From: an uncultured Planctomycetota bacterium
GTDB taxonomy: Bacteria; Planctomycetota; Phycisphaerae; Phycisphaerales; UBA5793
Reading direction: 5' to 3'
Length of the DNA: 64,000 nt
NCBI GenBank assembly: GCA_900696685.1
Contig: CAADHA010000056.1
Location: forward strand, 1 to 64,000
The notes under the pieces are model-generated. The model was given only the letters and a program-made list of their open reading frames with translations. It had not been told where the DNA came from and made no database searches. The translations under genes and the position numbers were made by a program. Below are positions 26,480 through 34,656 of the stretch, in pieces. Position 1 is the first letter of the stretch; every line of letters starts with the position of its first letter.

Positions 26480-27988
26480 ATGGACGCTCAGAAGTGCTTG
26501 GCAACAAAGGTGTTGCGATCGCTGACCACCGCAGTACTTCTCACCGGCCTGGTCTGGCCGGTGTTGCCGGCTTCGGCTCAGCAGGTCATCAGTTTCGGGC
26601 CCCAGTCCCGGGCAATCTCCTCCTCCGAGCGTGTTTCCGAACGCGACGTCGAGTCGCTGATTCAGATTCTGCGCCTCGATGACGATCAGCGGGACCTGGT
26701 CCGTGCGTTGTACGAAGGCCACCGGGCCGCGTGGCAGGAGGGGTCCAGTGAACACCGCGCCCTGGTCCGCTCCATCTTCGAGTCGGCGCGCGAGGGCGGC
26801 AACTACAACAACATCGGCCCGCGCATGAACGAAGCGCAGAAGAACTGGACCGCTCGCGGCGAAGCCCTGGAGCGGGACTTCTTCGAGTCCGTCCGCGGCC
26901 TGCTGTCGCCCGATCAGGCGGCCGCCTGGCCTCGCTTCGAGCGCGACCATCGCCGGCGCTCGCTCCTCGCGAATGAATCGCGCCTCAGCGGTGAAGGACT
27001 CGACCTCATCGATGTGAGCGAATCGCTTGACCTCGAGCCCGCAGCGCTTGCGCGCCTCGACCCTGTTTCGAGTGTCTACGCGGATGACGTAGATCGCGCG
27101 CTGACGGAGCGCTCGCGGGCGCTGGAGGCGCTTCAGAAGAAGACGTCCCCGGTCGCCGAGGGCGCGATGCAGGACGTTGACCCCGAAGTCATCAAGGAAC
27201 TCCAGTCGCGTGTTCATGAAAAACGACTGGTGCTCCGCGACCTGCACGAGCGATACCTGAACCTGTTCGAAGGGCAACTGGGAGGCGAAGCGGCGGCGCG
27301 GTTTCGCGAGTTGTGCCGCCTGCGCGCATTCCCGGGAGTGTACCGCCCCACTGCGGCGGATCGCTACCTCGACACCGTCGCGGATCTCCCGTCACTCAAT
27401 GAGGAACAGCAACGAGCCCTTGCCTCGATTACCGACGAATTTGACCGCCAGGTCGCCGGTATCAACGACCAGTTGGCTCAGTTGATCCGGACGGAAGAGA
27501 CCGAGCGGCAGGAGGACGGCATGTTCTTAAACGGGCCGGGAATGGCGATGAACATGTCCTTCGGCGACACTCAGGTTGCCTTCGGAGGTGACGGGAGCGA
27601 AGAACGCGTGGGCGTCTTCATGATGTCCGCACGGGCCGAGGGAGAGCCGGCGCAGGTCCGCGGGCTGCAGCGCGTCGCGGCAGCCGAGCCCGGCGCGGCA
27701 TTCATCCACTTCCCAACCGCGGAGGAGGACGACTCGCCGCGCGGCAAACTCAGCCGGTCAAAGCGCGACCTGGTCTCGAGAACAATCGAAGCCGCACATG
27801 CCCTCCTCTCGCGCGAACAGCAGGCCGCAGCCCCCAAGCCTGACGAACGCCAGCGACTGGCGCCTGAAGAACGGGCCCGGCTTCGCATGCGCGAGGCGCT
27901 CGAGAATGCGGTGATCCGCACCGCGGACGACGGCGGACGTGAGATCACCATCACGGTCGAGCCTTCCAGCGGCGGTCAGCGACCTTGA
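26480..27988 (+). CDS. Exported helical protein, Spy/CpxP-like, copy 1
   Basis: ATG 26480 follows GGAGAG. Signal peptide LTTAVLLTGLVWPVLPASAQ. The mature part is almost entirely charged helices with LTxxQ-like motifs (LLSPDQAAAW, LSREQQAAAP), as in the periplasmic Spy/CpxP group. It is much longer (502 residues, against about 160 for Spy) and seems to contain several repeats of that unit. It is a paralogue of the protein encoded next at 28260: both share VESLIQ.L.LD.DQ.DLVR.L-type helices, the FPGVYRPTAADRY / FRGIYSPTRADGY block and an AAPKP segment. Function unknown; chaperone-like binding is a guess. Confidence 0.75.
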   Translation: MDAQKCLATKVLRSLTTAVLLTGLVWPVLPASAQQVISFGPQSRAISSSERVSERDVESLIQILRLDDDQRDLVRALYEGHRAAWQEGSSEHRALVRSIFESAREGGNYNNIGPRMNEAQKNWTARGEALERDFFESVRGLLSPDQAAAWPRFERDHRRRSLLANESRLSGEGLDLIDVSESLDLEPAALARLDPVSSVYADDVDRALTERSRALEALQKKTSPVAEGAMQDVDPEVIKELQSRVHEKRLVLRDLHERYLNLFEGQLGGEAAARFRELCRLRAFPGVYRPTAADRYLDTVADLPSLNEEQQRALASITDEFDRQVAGINDQLAQLIRTEETERQEDGMFLNGPGMAMNMSFGDTQVAFGGDGSEERVGVFMMSARAEGEPAQVRGLQRVAAAEPGAAFIHFPTAEEDDSPRGKLSRSKRDLVSRTIEAAHALLSREQQAAAPKPDERQRLAPEERARLRMREALENAVIRTADDGGREITITVEPSSGGQRP

Positions 27989-28042
27989 CCCCCCGAACGG
28001 GTGGATGAAGGCGCCTGAATCAACCAGAGTGAGGTCCTCACC

Positions 28043-28073
28043 CAAGCGCCCGGCGGTGTCAGCCGGGCGCTTG
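28043..28073 (+). terminator. Rho-independent terminator
   Basis: CAAGCGCCCGGC pairs perfectly with GCCGGGCGCTTG (12 bp, loop GGTGTCA), 54 bases after the stop at 27988. There is little T tract downstream (TCAATCC). It separates the two paralogues, so they are probably not a single transcript. Confidence 0.7.
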
Positions 28074-28259
28074 TCAATCCCTGAGGACGGCAGCCCTCAT
28101 CAACGCCGCAAGAGTGAGGCGGGAATCCCGGCAATAGGTTCAACCGGAATCCGTTAATCCGGTACCATAAGGGTCGTCCCACACCTCCCGGGCGAGGGTC
28201 AGAATGGGCAGCCTGATAGAACGCCCGGTCGAGAACGATTTCCTGAAAGGATCTGAGCC

Positions 28260-29636
28260 ATGATGAGCAACTCGATGAATCGTGCGATCGGGCGCTGGGT
28301 CTGCACAGCCGTGGCGTGTGCATCGCTGATGCTTGGCAGTGCCGTCGCATCGGCGCAAATGGGAGGCTTCGGAGGCGCCAACTTCCGCCCCGCACTCAAC
28401 AGCGGCGAGATCGATCGCATGATCGAATCGCTGGCGATGGATGCCGATCAGGCCGACCTCGTCCGCTCGCTCTTCGCGGGCTTCCGCGAAACGTACGAGC
28501 AGGCGTCGCGTGATGCGCAGGACCGCATGCGCGACATGTTCCGCGAGGCGCGCGAGTCGGGCCAGTTCCAGAACATGGCGTCCATGGGACTGAACACCGG
28601 GCGCGAGTGGCAGAAGCGGAGTGAGGCCCTCGTCCAGTCCTTCTTCAGCGACGTGCAGACGGTTCTGACCAAGGAACAGCAGGGGCATTGGGACCGGTAT
28701 CAGCGCGAGTGGCGGCGTCGCAACTCGATGCGAGGCGGCGGGCAGCCGGGCGCGCTCGCGGGCGAGAACATTGACCTCTTCGACCTCGTCGATCGGATCG
28801 AACTCGAGGATGAGGAGTACGACCGGATCGACCCTGTCCTCGAGGCCTATGCGATCGAACTCGACCCGGCCCTTTCCAACCGGGATCGCGCCGTGCAGGA
28901 CATGATGAACCTGTCTTCCGCCCTGCTGGAGGGGAAGTCCACCATCGAAGATCTCGAGTCCAAGTTCAAGGCAGTCCAGCGGTCGCGCGTGCAGGTGCGC
29001 GACGTCAACGACCGCTATGTGCAGCACCTCGGCTCACATCTTCCGCCGGAAAAGGCGCAGGCGCTTGAGCGCGCGTATCGCCAGCAGAGTTTCCGCGGAA
29101 TTTACAGCCCCACGCGAGCGGACGGCTACTTCGAAACCGTCCGCCGGACCGGAACCCTCTCGGACCCGCAGAAGAGCGCCCTCGAGATGATCGAGCGCGA
29201 CTTCCGGAGCCAGACGGACCAGATCAACCGCCAACTGGCTGAACTTCAGAAGAAGCGCGAACTCGAGGACCAGCAGCGGTTCTTCGAGCGGATAACGGCA
29301 ATGGCGCAGGGGGCGATGGGCCAGCAGCGGATGCGCGGCGAGGGCGGCCCCGGGGCATTCTTCGGCGGCGGCCCAGGTGCACAGGACGACCCGCGGCAGA
29401 CCCTCTTCCAGCAGAAGGAGGACCTCGTCGAGAGTACGCTTAACACCGTCGTCGCCCTGCTCACGCCCGAACAACTCGCCGCTGCGCCCAAGCCCGAGCG
29501 GCGGCGCGGAGGCTGGCGCGGCGCGGAGGACGGCGGACGCCAGTTCGACCGTCTGGAACGCCTGAACGTCGAGCAGCGTATGCGCGAGCGCGGCGGACAG
29601 ACCGACGAAGGCGGCCGCAACCGCCGCGGCAACTGA
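28260..29636 (+). CDS. Exported helical protein, Spy/CpxP-like, copy 2
   Basis: Signal peptide WVCTAVACASLMLGSAVASA. 458 residues, mostly charged helix, with LTKEQQGHW and LTPEQLAAAPKP as LTxxQ-like motifs and a Gly/Arg-rich end. Clearly paralogous to the protein encoded at 26480 in order and spacing of segments. It lacks the long acidic insertion of copy 1 and instead has a Gly-rich stretch (FFGGGPGAQ). ATG 28260 follows GAAAGGATCTGAGCC; an AGGA ribosome site fits. A hairpin terminator lies just beyond. Probably an envelope protein with a structural or stress-binding role (inference from the family only). Confidence 0.75.
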   Translation: MMSNSMNRAIGRWVCTAVACASLMLGSAVASAQMGGFGGANFRPALNSGEIDRMIESLAMDADQADLVRSLFAGFRETYEQASRDAQDRMRDMFREARESGQFQNMASMGLNTGREWQKRSEALVQSFFSDVQTVLTKEQQGHWDRYQREWRRRNSMRGGGQPGALAGENIDLFDLVDRIELEDEEYDRIDPVLEAYAIELDPALSNRDRAVQDMMNLSSALLEGKSTIEDLESKFKAVQRSRVQVRDVNDRYVQHLGSHLPPEKAQALERAYRQQSFRGIYSPTRADGYFETVRRTGTLSDPQKSALEMIERDFRSQTDQINRQLAELQKKRELEDQQRFFERITAMAQGAMGQQRMRGEGGPGAFFGGGPGAQDDPRQTLFQQKEDLVESTLNTVVALLTPEQLAAAPKPERRRGGWRGAEDGGRQFDRLERLNVEQRMRERGGQTDEGGRNRRGN

Positions 29637-29673
29637 TCTCCTCGAGCGCGGCATCAGCAGCGATGTGAATCAG

Positions 29674-29702
29674 GAGGGTCTTCGGCCAGGCCGGAGACCC
29701 TC
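29674..29702. terminator. Hairpin terminator between convergent genes
   Basis: GAGGGTCTTCGGCC and GGCCGGAGACCCTC pair over about 12 bp with one G-T wobble, around a small loop. The hairpin lies between the stop at 29636 and the end of rnc at 29722. T-rich bases are sparse on both sides, but it may serve both genes. Confidence 0.6.
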
Positions 29703-29721
29703 GTTCGTCAAGTCAACACAC

Positions 29722-30483
29722 TCACCGCGACCCCGGCCGCGCCGTCGCCGCCGGAGATTCCTCAGGCACGAGGACCGGCTCGCGCGTGCGCTCATCGAGC
29801 ACGGCCACACCCAACTCGAGCAGGGCGTTGAGCGCGGCCTGCTGCTCGGCCTGCTTCTTGCTCGGACACCAGCAGGAGGGAAAGCGCCGGCCGTCTATCT
29901 CGACGCACACCTCGAAGCACTTGGAGTGATCGGGGCCTTTCTCGTCGAGAAGCAAGTACACCGCAGAGTGGCCGAAGTGGCGCTGAGCGTGCTGCTGGAG
30001 GACGGACTTGAAGTTCTCATGGTGCCCGCTCGACGCCGCAGCCGCGATCGGTTCGGCGAGGTGTCGCAGGACAAACTCGCGCGCAGGCTCGAGACCGCCG
30101 TCAAGGTAGATCGCCGCGATCACCGTCTCGAACACGGCCGCGCTGAGCGAGTTGGGCAGGTCGCTCGCCCGCCCCATCCCCTTGCCGGTGACCAGGAGCG
30201 AATCCAGCCCGAGGGTGCGTGCCACGCCGGCACAACTGCGCCGGGAGACTGCCGCCGACTTGATCTTCGTGAGTTCACCTTCCAGCAGGTGCGGGTAGCG
30301 GCCATAGAGGTACTCACACACGATCATCCCGAGGATCGAGTCGCCGAGGAACTCCATGCGCTCATTGCTCTCGAGGCGGCAGTCGGCCACGGAGGCGTGC
30401 ATGAGGGCGGATTCGAGAATCGCCGGGTTGGCGAACTGGTAGCCAAGAAGGCGCTCGGCCTGTTGACGGGTCGCTTCGTCCAT
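29722..30483 (-). CDS. rnc: Ribonuclease III
   Basis: Cleaves double-stranded RNA in rRNA precursors and selected mRNAs. The signature NERMEFLGDSILG is present near residue 41, with the second acidic cluster in FETVIAAIYLDGG. The double-stranded RNA-binding domain follows from about residue 158 (NFKSVLQQHAQRHFG to KKQAEQQAALNALLEL). Length 253 is slightly over the family's ~226 because of a Pro/Ala/Arg tail. ATG 30483 begins with MDEATRQQAERLLGY, as in other members; the frame is open another 309 bases upstream, but that stretch forms strong hairpins and looks like leader. Divergent from rpmH. Confidence 0.95.
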   Translation of the reverse strand: MDEATRQQAERLLGYQFANPAILESALMHASVADCRLESNERMEFLGDSILGMIVCEYLYGRYPHLLEGELTKIKSAAVSRRSCAGVARTLGLDSLLVTGKGMGRASDLPNSLSAAVFETVIAAIYLDGGLEPAREFVLRHLAEPIAAAASSGHHENFKSVLQQHAQRHFGHSAVYLLLDEKGPDHSKCFEVCVEIDGRRFPSCWCPSKKQAEQQAALNALLELGVAVLDERTREPVLVPEESPAATARPGSR

Positions 30484-30497
30484 GGACGCTTCCTCAG

Positions 30498-30682
30498 GGC
30501 TGCCGCTGGACGGCAGCCTGGTCACCTGTCCCGCGCCGCCTCCGCGGCGCGGACGACCGGGCAGGTGATCGCGCCAGCCCGCGCACCCATGGCGGGCTGG
30601 CAGGAGCAGATGCCCCGTCGAGCGAAGAACGCTAGGGCGCATCGAGCCGCCGGTCAGCGGGTCCGCCCCGCTTATGCGCCCT
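30498..30682 (-). promoter_or_regulatory. Hairpin-rich rnc leader, candidate RNase III autoregulation site
   Basis: Four stems lie directly upstream of rnc. The first is GGCTGCCG/CGGCAGCC (30498-30518). The longest, 30522-30568, is an arm of 10 pairs (TCACCTGTCC/GGGCAGGTGA) topped by 8 pairs (CGCGCCGC/GCGGCGCG), with a 7-base bulge. Then GCCAGCCCGC/GCGGGCTGGC (30573-30601) and AGGGCGCAT/ATGCGCCCT (30634-30682), the last enclosing a smaller stem. E. coli RNase III cleaves a stem in its own leader to limit expression. A similar role here is inferred. No conserved motifs of RNase P, SRP or tmRNA were found. Confidence 0.45.
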
Positions 30683-30818
30683 CTCACTCCGGCAGGAACT
30701 GCATCGGCTGGTCCACGGGGCGGGTTGAATCTATACTGCGGGTCCCGGGTCGATGGACGGCCCGCCGCTGAACTGACATTTCCCGGTTCCATGAGCCGGC
30801 CCTGAAGGCAGTTGACTC

Positions 30819-30953
30819 ATGCACTATCCGCACAAGACCAGCCGCATCAAGAAACTCCGCAAAGTGGGCTTCCGCGCGCGGATGAAGACCGGCGCCGGCC
30901 GACGCATCATCAACTCCAAGCGCCGCGCGGGCCGCTCTCTCAACACCTATTGA
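30819..30953 (+). CDS. rpmH: 50S ribosomal protein L34
   Basis: A 44-residue basic protein, the normal L34 length. It reads HKTSRIKKLRKVGFRARMKT, then GAGRRIINSKRRAGRSLNTY, matching the family core GFRARMKT..GR..... RR..GR. Part of the large ribosomal subunit. ATG 30819; TATACT at 30732-30737 is a possible -10 in the divergent region with rnc. In many bacteria rpmH is followed by rnpA and yidC; here the next gene is on the opposite strand and overlaps the rpmH stop by 7 bases. L34 is too short to be found by length-based searches, but the sequence match is clear. Confidence 0.95.
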   Translation: MHYPHKTSRIKKLRKVGFRARMKTGAGRRIINSKRRAGRSLNTY

Positions 30954-31399
30954 ACCGCCGCGGAGGCGGGAATGTGGTGCAGACGCGGAAGCAGGCAGAC
31001 CTGAGACCATGCGTCCTGAGCCGGCGACCAGATGTGCCGTCCGAGGCACGATTCGATCAGGGTCGGGAACGCGAGAAGGCCCGTCCGACAGCAGAGCAGT
31101 TCGGCGCCGACGGTCTCGATTTCGTCGAGGGCGCGGTCGAAGCGCGCGATGGCTCTGTCCTGCTCGATGACACTCCGCGGATGCATGGTCGCATCCCTGT
31201 GGATTCGCGCATGGCAACTGCACGCGCGCGCGAAGGCCTCGCGCAGATCGGACACGACCGGTCGCAGAAAGACCAGCGATTGAATTGCCTGGTCAAGCGT
31301 GAAGATGCGTCGCGGAGCGAACCTTTCAGGTGAGCACGGCGCTCGGACGGCGGGATCCGCCAGTGCCGGCCGCCTGTCCTGTGACGGTCGAAGACCCAT
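30947..31399 (-). CDS. DUF2203-like protein
   Basis: 150 residues. After about 25 residues comes RIFTLDQAIQSLVFLRPVVS, resembling the FTLEEAN-LLP-LRP opening of DUF2203. A helical stretch leads to FDRALDEIETVGAELL and a C-terminal TGLLAFPTL...GRHIWSPAQDAW, where the family usually has G-x-DFPA-x2-x-GR...W. The match is partial and some family residues are changed. Role unknown. ATG 31399 was chosen because GGGAGAGAGG lies just upstream; an ATG at 31423 is possible. Converges on rpmH with a 7-base overlap. Confidence 0.55.
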   Translation of the reverse strand: MGLRPSQDRRPALADPAVRAPCSPERFAPRRIFTLDQAIQSLVFLRPVVSDLREAFARACSCHARIHRDATMHPRSVIEQDRAIARFDRALDEIETVGAELLCCRTGLLAFPTLIESCLGRHIWSPAQDAWSQVCLLPRLHHIPASAAVQ

Positions 31400-31607
31400 G
31401 GCCACCTCTCTCCCGACGGCCATTATCGCGGAAGATGCGTGTACTCGTCAATGCAATTTGTGCAAGTCGCGTGATTTTTCTCTTGATTTGCGCGCGGCTC
31501 CAAGATGGGCAAGATCGAAGGTCTGGCGAATGGGACCTGGGCCGGGCCGACATCCCCGATACGGGAGTCTGGAGACTCTGCGCGACTCGGTGAGTCAATG
31601 CCACTGG

Positions 31608-32705
31608 TCACACATTGAACAGGAAGTGGCATACGTCGCCGTCCTGGAGGATGTACGACTTGCCTTCGGAGCGCATCTTTCCTGCGGCCCTTATGGCGTG
31701 CTCCGACTCGTACCTGACCAGGTCGTCGATGCTGTAGGTTTCGGCGCGGATGAAGCCCCGTTGAATGTCGCTGTGGACCGACCCCGCGGCCTCAGGCGCC
31801 GTTTCGCCCTTGCGAATGGTCCAGGCGCGGATCTCCGGCTCGCCGGCGGTGTAGAAGCTCTGAAGGCCGAGGAGGTCATAAAGCGCCCGCGCCAGGACGG
31901 CGAGGGCCGGCTCCGTCAGACCCAGTCCCTCGAGCATCTCCTGCCTTTCCGCCGCGGCAAGATCGGCGATCTCCGCTTCGAGTTTGGCGCAGATCGGCAC
32001 CAGGCGAGCCTGGGCGCCTTCGTTCGCTTCCACCCACTTGCGAAGGGCGGCGACGGCCGCCGATTGCCCCGCCAGATCGCCCTCATCGACGTTGGCGACG
32101 TAGAGCACCGGCCGCAGCGAGATCATCCCCATCGACCTCAACTCGGTCAGTTCGTCCCTTGACCACTCCTCGCCGCGCAGCGGTTTCTGCTGCTCGAGCA
32201 GGGCCTGTGCGCGCGTGGCGATCTCAACGCGCTTCCTGCCCGCCGCATCACCCGTGCGGGCGCGGCGCTGTGCCTTGTCGATCGCTCCTTCCAGCACCTG
32301 GAGGTCCGCGAGGAGCAACTCCGTTTCGACTGCCTGCACGTCGCGCACCGGATCGAGCGTCTCGAAGACGTGCGAGACGTCAGGATCGCGGAAGCAGCGC
32401 ACGACGTGTGCGAGGGCGTCCACCTGTCGCACATTCTCGAGGAAGGCGTTGCCCATGCCCTCTCCCTGCGCTGAGCCGGCGACGATCGCGGGGATGTCCA
32501 CGAGGTCGATCGTGGCAGGAACGTACTTGCGCGTCCTGATGTATCGGCCGATGAGGGCCAGTCTCGGGTCGGGTACGGGCGCGGTCCCGTGCACGGCCTT
32601 TGTCGTGGTGAAGGGATAGTTGGCGACTTCGACGTGCATGCCCGTCATCGCCTTGAACAGCGCGCTCTTCCCGACGTTGGGCAGTCCGACGATGCCGACT
32701 TGCAT
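31608..32705 (-). CDS. ychF: Ribosome-binding ATPase/GTPase YchF
   Basis: OBG-family P-loop protein that binds ribosomes and prefers ATP. G1 is GLPNVGKSALF, the switch region NYPFTT, G3 DIPAIVAGSAQGEGMGN, and the atypical G4 NVDEGD replaces NKxD, as expected for YchF. A coiled-coil insertion (LADLQVLEGAIDKAQRRART) and a C-terminal TGS domain (RAWTIRKGETAPEAAG to DGDVCHFLFNV) complete it. 365 residues against the usual ~363. The ATG at 32705 starts directly before VGIVGLPNVGKS; the longer open frame upstream adds nothing conserved. Its promoter probably lies in the 111 bases toward the PGPGW gene. Confidence 0.95.
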   Translation of the reverse strand: MQVGIVGLPNVGKSALFKAMTGMHVEVANYPFTTTKAVHGTAPVPDPRLALIGRYIRTRKYVPATIDLVDIPAIVAGSAQGEGMGNAFLENVRQVDALAHVVRCFRDPDVSHVFETLDPVRDVQAVETELLLADLQVLEGAIDKAQRRARTGDAAGRKRVEIATRAQALLEQQKPLRGEEWSRDELTELRSMGMISLRPVLYVANVDEGDLAGQSAAVAALRKWVEANEGAQARLVPICAKLEAEIADLAAAERQEMLEGLGLTEPALAVLARALYDLLGLQSFYTAGEPEIRAWTIRKGETAPEAAGSVHSDIQRGFIRAETYSIDDLVRYESEHAIRAAGKMRSEGKSYILQDGDVCHFLFNV

Positions 32706-32816
32706 GATGACGCGAGACTCCGTGCGCGAAGGAACCTGAAAGTTCGAGCCGCAATCGTAGCCCGGATTGAGGGTGGAGCATCGCGGGAAACGTTGCAGAG
32801 CCGCGCTCAATGAAAC

Positions 32817-33257
32817 TCATTGTGCGCTCACAACGCCCCGGTCCCGGGCGCCGAGGTTGAGCGGCTCGCAGCCGCGGCGTCGGCGCATCCAGTTGATCGG
32901 GCGATGCACCCAGCGGCGGCGCACGAGCCACTTCTCGAAGCGGTACTTGCCAGGCAGGTCGATCATCAGGAAGCCGAGCAGGAGTGTGAGCAGGCCCTGG
33001 CCCGGAAGAGCGAGCATGGCCAGGCCCGCGAGGATCAGCACGCCGCCGAAGAGGTTCTTGCCGACGAGCATCACGAGCCGCACAATCGGATGCCGTCCAG
33101 CCCACCGGCCTGGCGGCCGCCTGTCATGCGCGAAGTAGTCCGTCGGCACGCGGACGACCAGAACGGGCACGAGCAGCAGGCCGAGTACAAAGACCAGGAC
33201 CGACAACCCGCCGATTGCCCAGGACAGTGCCTCGTTCTCGGCGATCCACTGGAGCAT
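32817..33257 (-). CDS. PGPGW-type membrane protein
   Basis: 146 residues with two or three membrane helices: ALSWAIGGLSVLVFVLGLLL near the start, and a central hairpin containing ALPGQGLLTLLLGFLMIDLP, the hallmark of the PGPGW family (Pfam 'putative transmembrane protein'). The end is strongly basic (WMRRRRG), so it probably faces the cytoplasm. The family's function is unknown. It sits between the EPS cluster and ychF on the same strand, 178 bases after the glycosyltransferase gene, and may be transcribed with either. Confidence 0.75.
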   Translation of the reverse strand: MLQWIAENEALSWAIGGLSVLVFVLGLLLVPVLVVRVPTDYFAHDRRPPGRWAGRHPIVRLVMLVGKNLFGGVLILAGLAMLALPGQGLLTLLLGFLMIDLPGKYRFEKWLVRRRWVHRPINWMRRRRGCEPLNLGARDRGVVSAQ

Positions 33258-33435
33258 GGGATTGGTCGGCGCCCTTCTCGTGCTGTTCGATCCGCCGCGC
33301 CGGGTCGGCGCAGCGCTCGCCTGCTGCGCGACGCTCGCAGCGTGGATCGATCATATCGCTGCCTATCGTCGGCTGCGTAACGGCGGGTCTGCGCCGCCCG
33401 CGCCATGCGAACATCGGCACTGGCGGTGCGCCCTG

Positions 33436-34656
33436 TCACCCGCGGTGCGCCGGCCGGGCGCCCTGAGGCAACGCGATCGACGCATAGGACGCGGCCATGC
33501 GCGCGGCGACGGCGCCTGCGCTGTGCCGGCTCTCCAGGGTCGTGCGACCCAGACGACCCAGGCGCTGAGCCAACTGCGGATCGGCGATCAGCCGGCTCAG
33601 GGCGCCGGCCATCGCGCCCGCATCGTCATCCGGGACGAGCAACCCGTCCCGTTCATCTTCGATGAGGTGCGGGATGCCGCCCACTCGCGTGGCCACGACC
33701 GGCCGGCAGGCGGCCATCGCCTCAAACACGAGCATCGGGCAGCATTCGCTGCGGCTGCTGATCGCGACTGCGAGGCAGCGGCGCAGCAGCGGCGCAGGGC
33801 GACTGACCCACCCGACGAACCGGACGCTCTCACCCAGGCCCATCTCGCTCACCATGCGCCGCAACGCCGCCTCCATCGCGCCGCTGCCCGCGATCACGAG
33901 CCGGGCGCCGGGATGACCCGACTGCATGCGCTGCCACGCGCGAAGGAGCATGGGGAAGTTCTTGACGGGAACAAGACGCCCCATCGCCAGCACCATGGGC
34001 GCATCGCCGAGCCACCGCTCCAGGTCGGGCGAGAGTCCGGTACGGTCAGACTCGATGGCCGCCGGATCGAAGCCGTTGGGAATGTACGCCAGGTTGGCCT
34101 CGTCACCTCGCAAGCCGGGCAGAAGCGATGCCAGGTGCGGGCTGACGATCGTGACCAGCGCGGTTCGCGGCAGCACCCGCTTCATCGCAAGGCGCCACAG
34201 AGCGATCTTCCATCGCGGCTGCGAGGTCCGCATCTCCTCGAACATGTCGGCATGAACCGTGCGCACAACCCGGGCGCCGAGGCGCCGCGCGGCGATCATG
34301 GCCATGAGGTGGCTGGCCGGGTTGTGGCAGTGGATGATCGCGGGCCGCAGCGGCGCCAGGTTCCGCGCCAGGCACATCAACCGCCCGGCGCGACCAAGAG
34401 TGACGACAAGCGGTCGGTAGCCCTCCGCCCGAAGCATCTCCGTCGCGGTTGATTCCGCAAGCGAGACGAAGTGGATCGGCCAGCCGGCACGCTCCAGAAG
34501 TCGCGCCCACTGCGCGACGGCCGTGATGATCCCCCCCCCTTCGCTGCCCAGGAGCAGGTGAACGACGCTCCCGTCAAGCGCGTGCGGGCCAGGGGCCACG
34601 GAAGGCGGCGAAGGCGGATGGTCCGGCGGGGACGGGATCGTCACGGATGCGCTCAC
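33436..34656 (-). CDS. GT4-family glycosyltransferase
   Basis: A two-domain GT-B enzyme of about 406 residues. The N-domain has HLLLGSEGGGIITAV and IIHCHNPASHLMAM. The C-domain carries the family-4 nucleotide-sugar binding region: VLAMGRLVPVKNFPMLLRA, GSGAMEAALRRMVSEMGLGE, then SSRSECCPMLVFEAMAACRP and ATRVGGIPHLIEDERDG, the E-x7-E region. Transfers a sugar from a nucleotide donor, probably to the repeat unit of the polysaccharide made by this cluster. GTG 34656 overlaps the stop of the BY-kinase-like gene in a GTGA junction. Acceptor and sugar unknown. Confidence 0.9.
   Translation of the reverse strand: MSASVTIPSPPDHPPSPPSVAPGPHALDGSVVHLLLGSEGGGIITAVAQWARLLERAGWPIHFVSLAESTATEMLRAEGYRPLVVTLGRAGRLMCLARNLAPLRPAIIHCHNPASHLMAMIAARRLGARVVRTVHADMFEEMRTSQPRWKIALWRLAMKRVLPRTALVTIVSPHLASLLPGLRGDEANLAYIPNGFDPAAIESDRTGLSPDLERWLGDAPMVLAMGRLVPVKNFPMLLRAWQRMQSGHPGARLVIAGSGAMEAALRRMVSEMGLGESVRFVGWVSRPAPLLRRCLAVAISSRSECCPMLVFEAMAACRPVVATRVGGIPHLIEDERDGLLVPDDDAGAMAGALSRLIADPQLAQRLGRLGRTTLESRHSAGAVAARMAASYASIALPQGARPAHRG

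Noticed and set aside
30484-30818. RNase P RNA, SRP RNA or tmRNA between rnc and rpmH
   Set aside because: Strong stems but none of the conserved sequence blocks of those RNAs on either strand.
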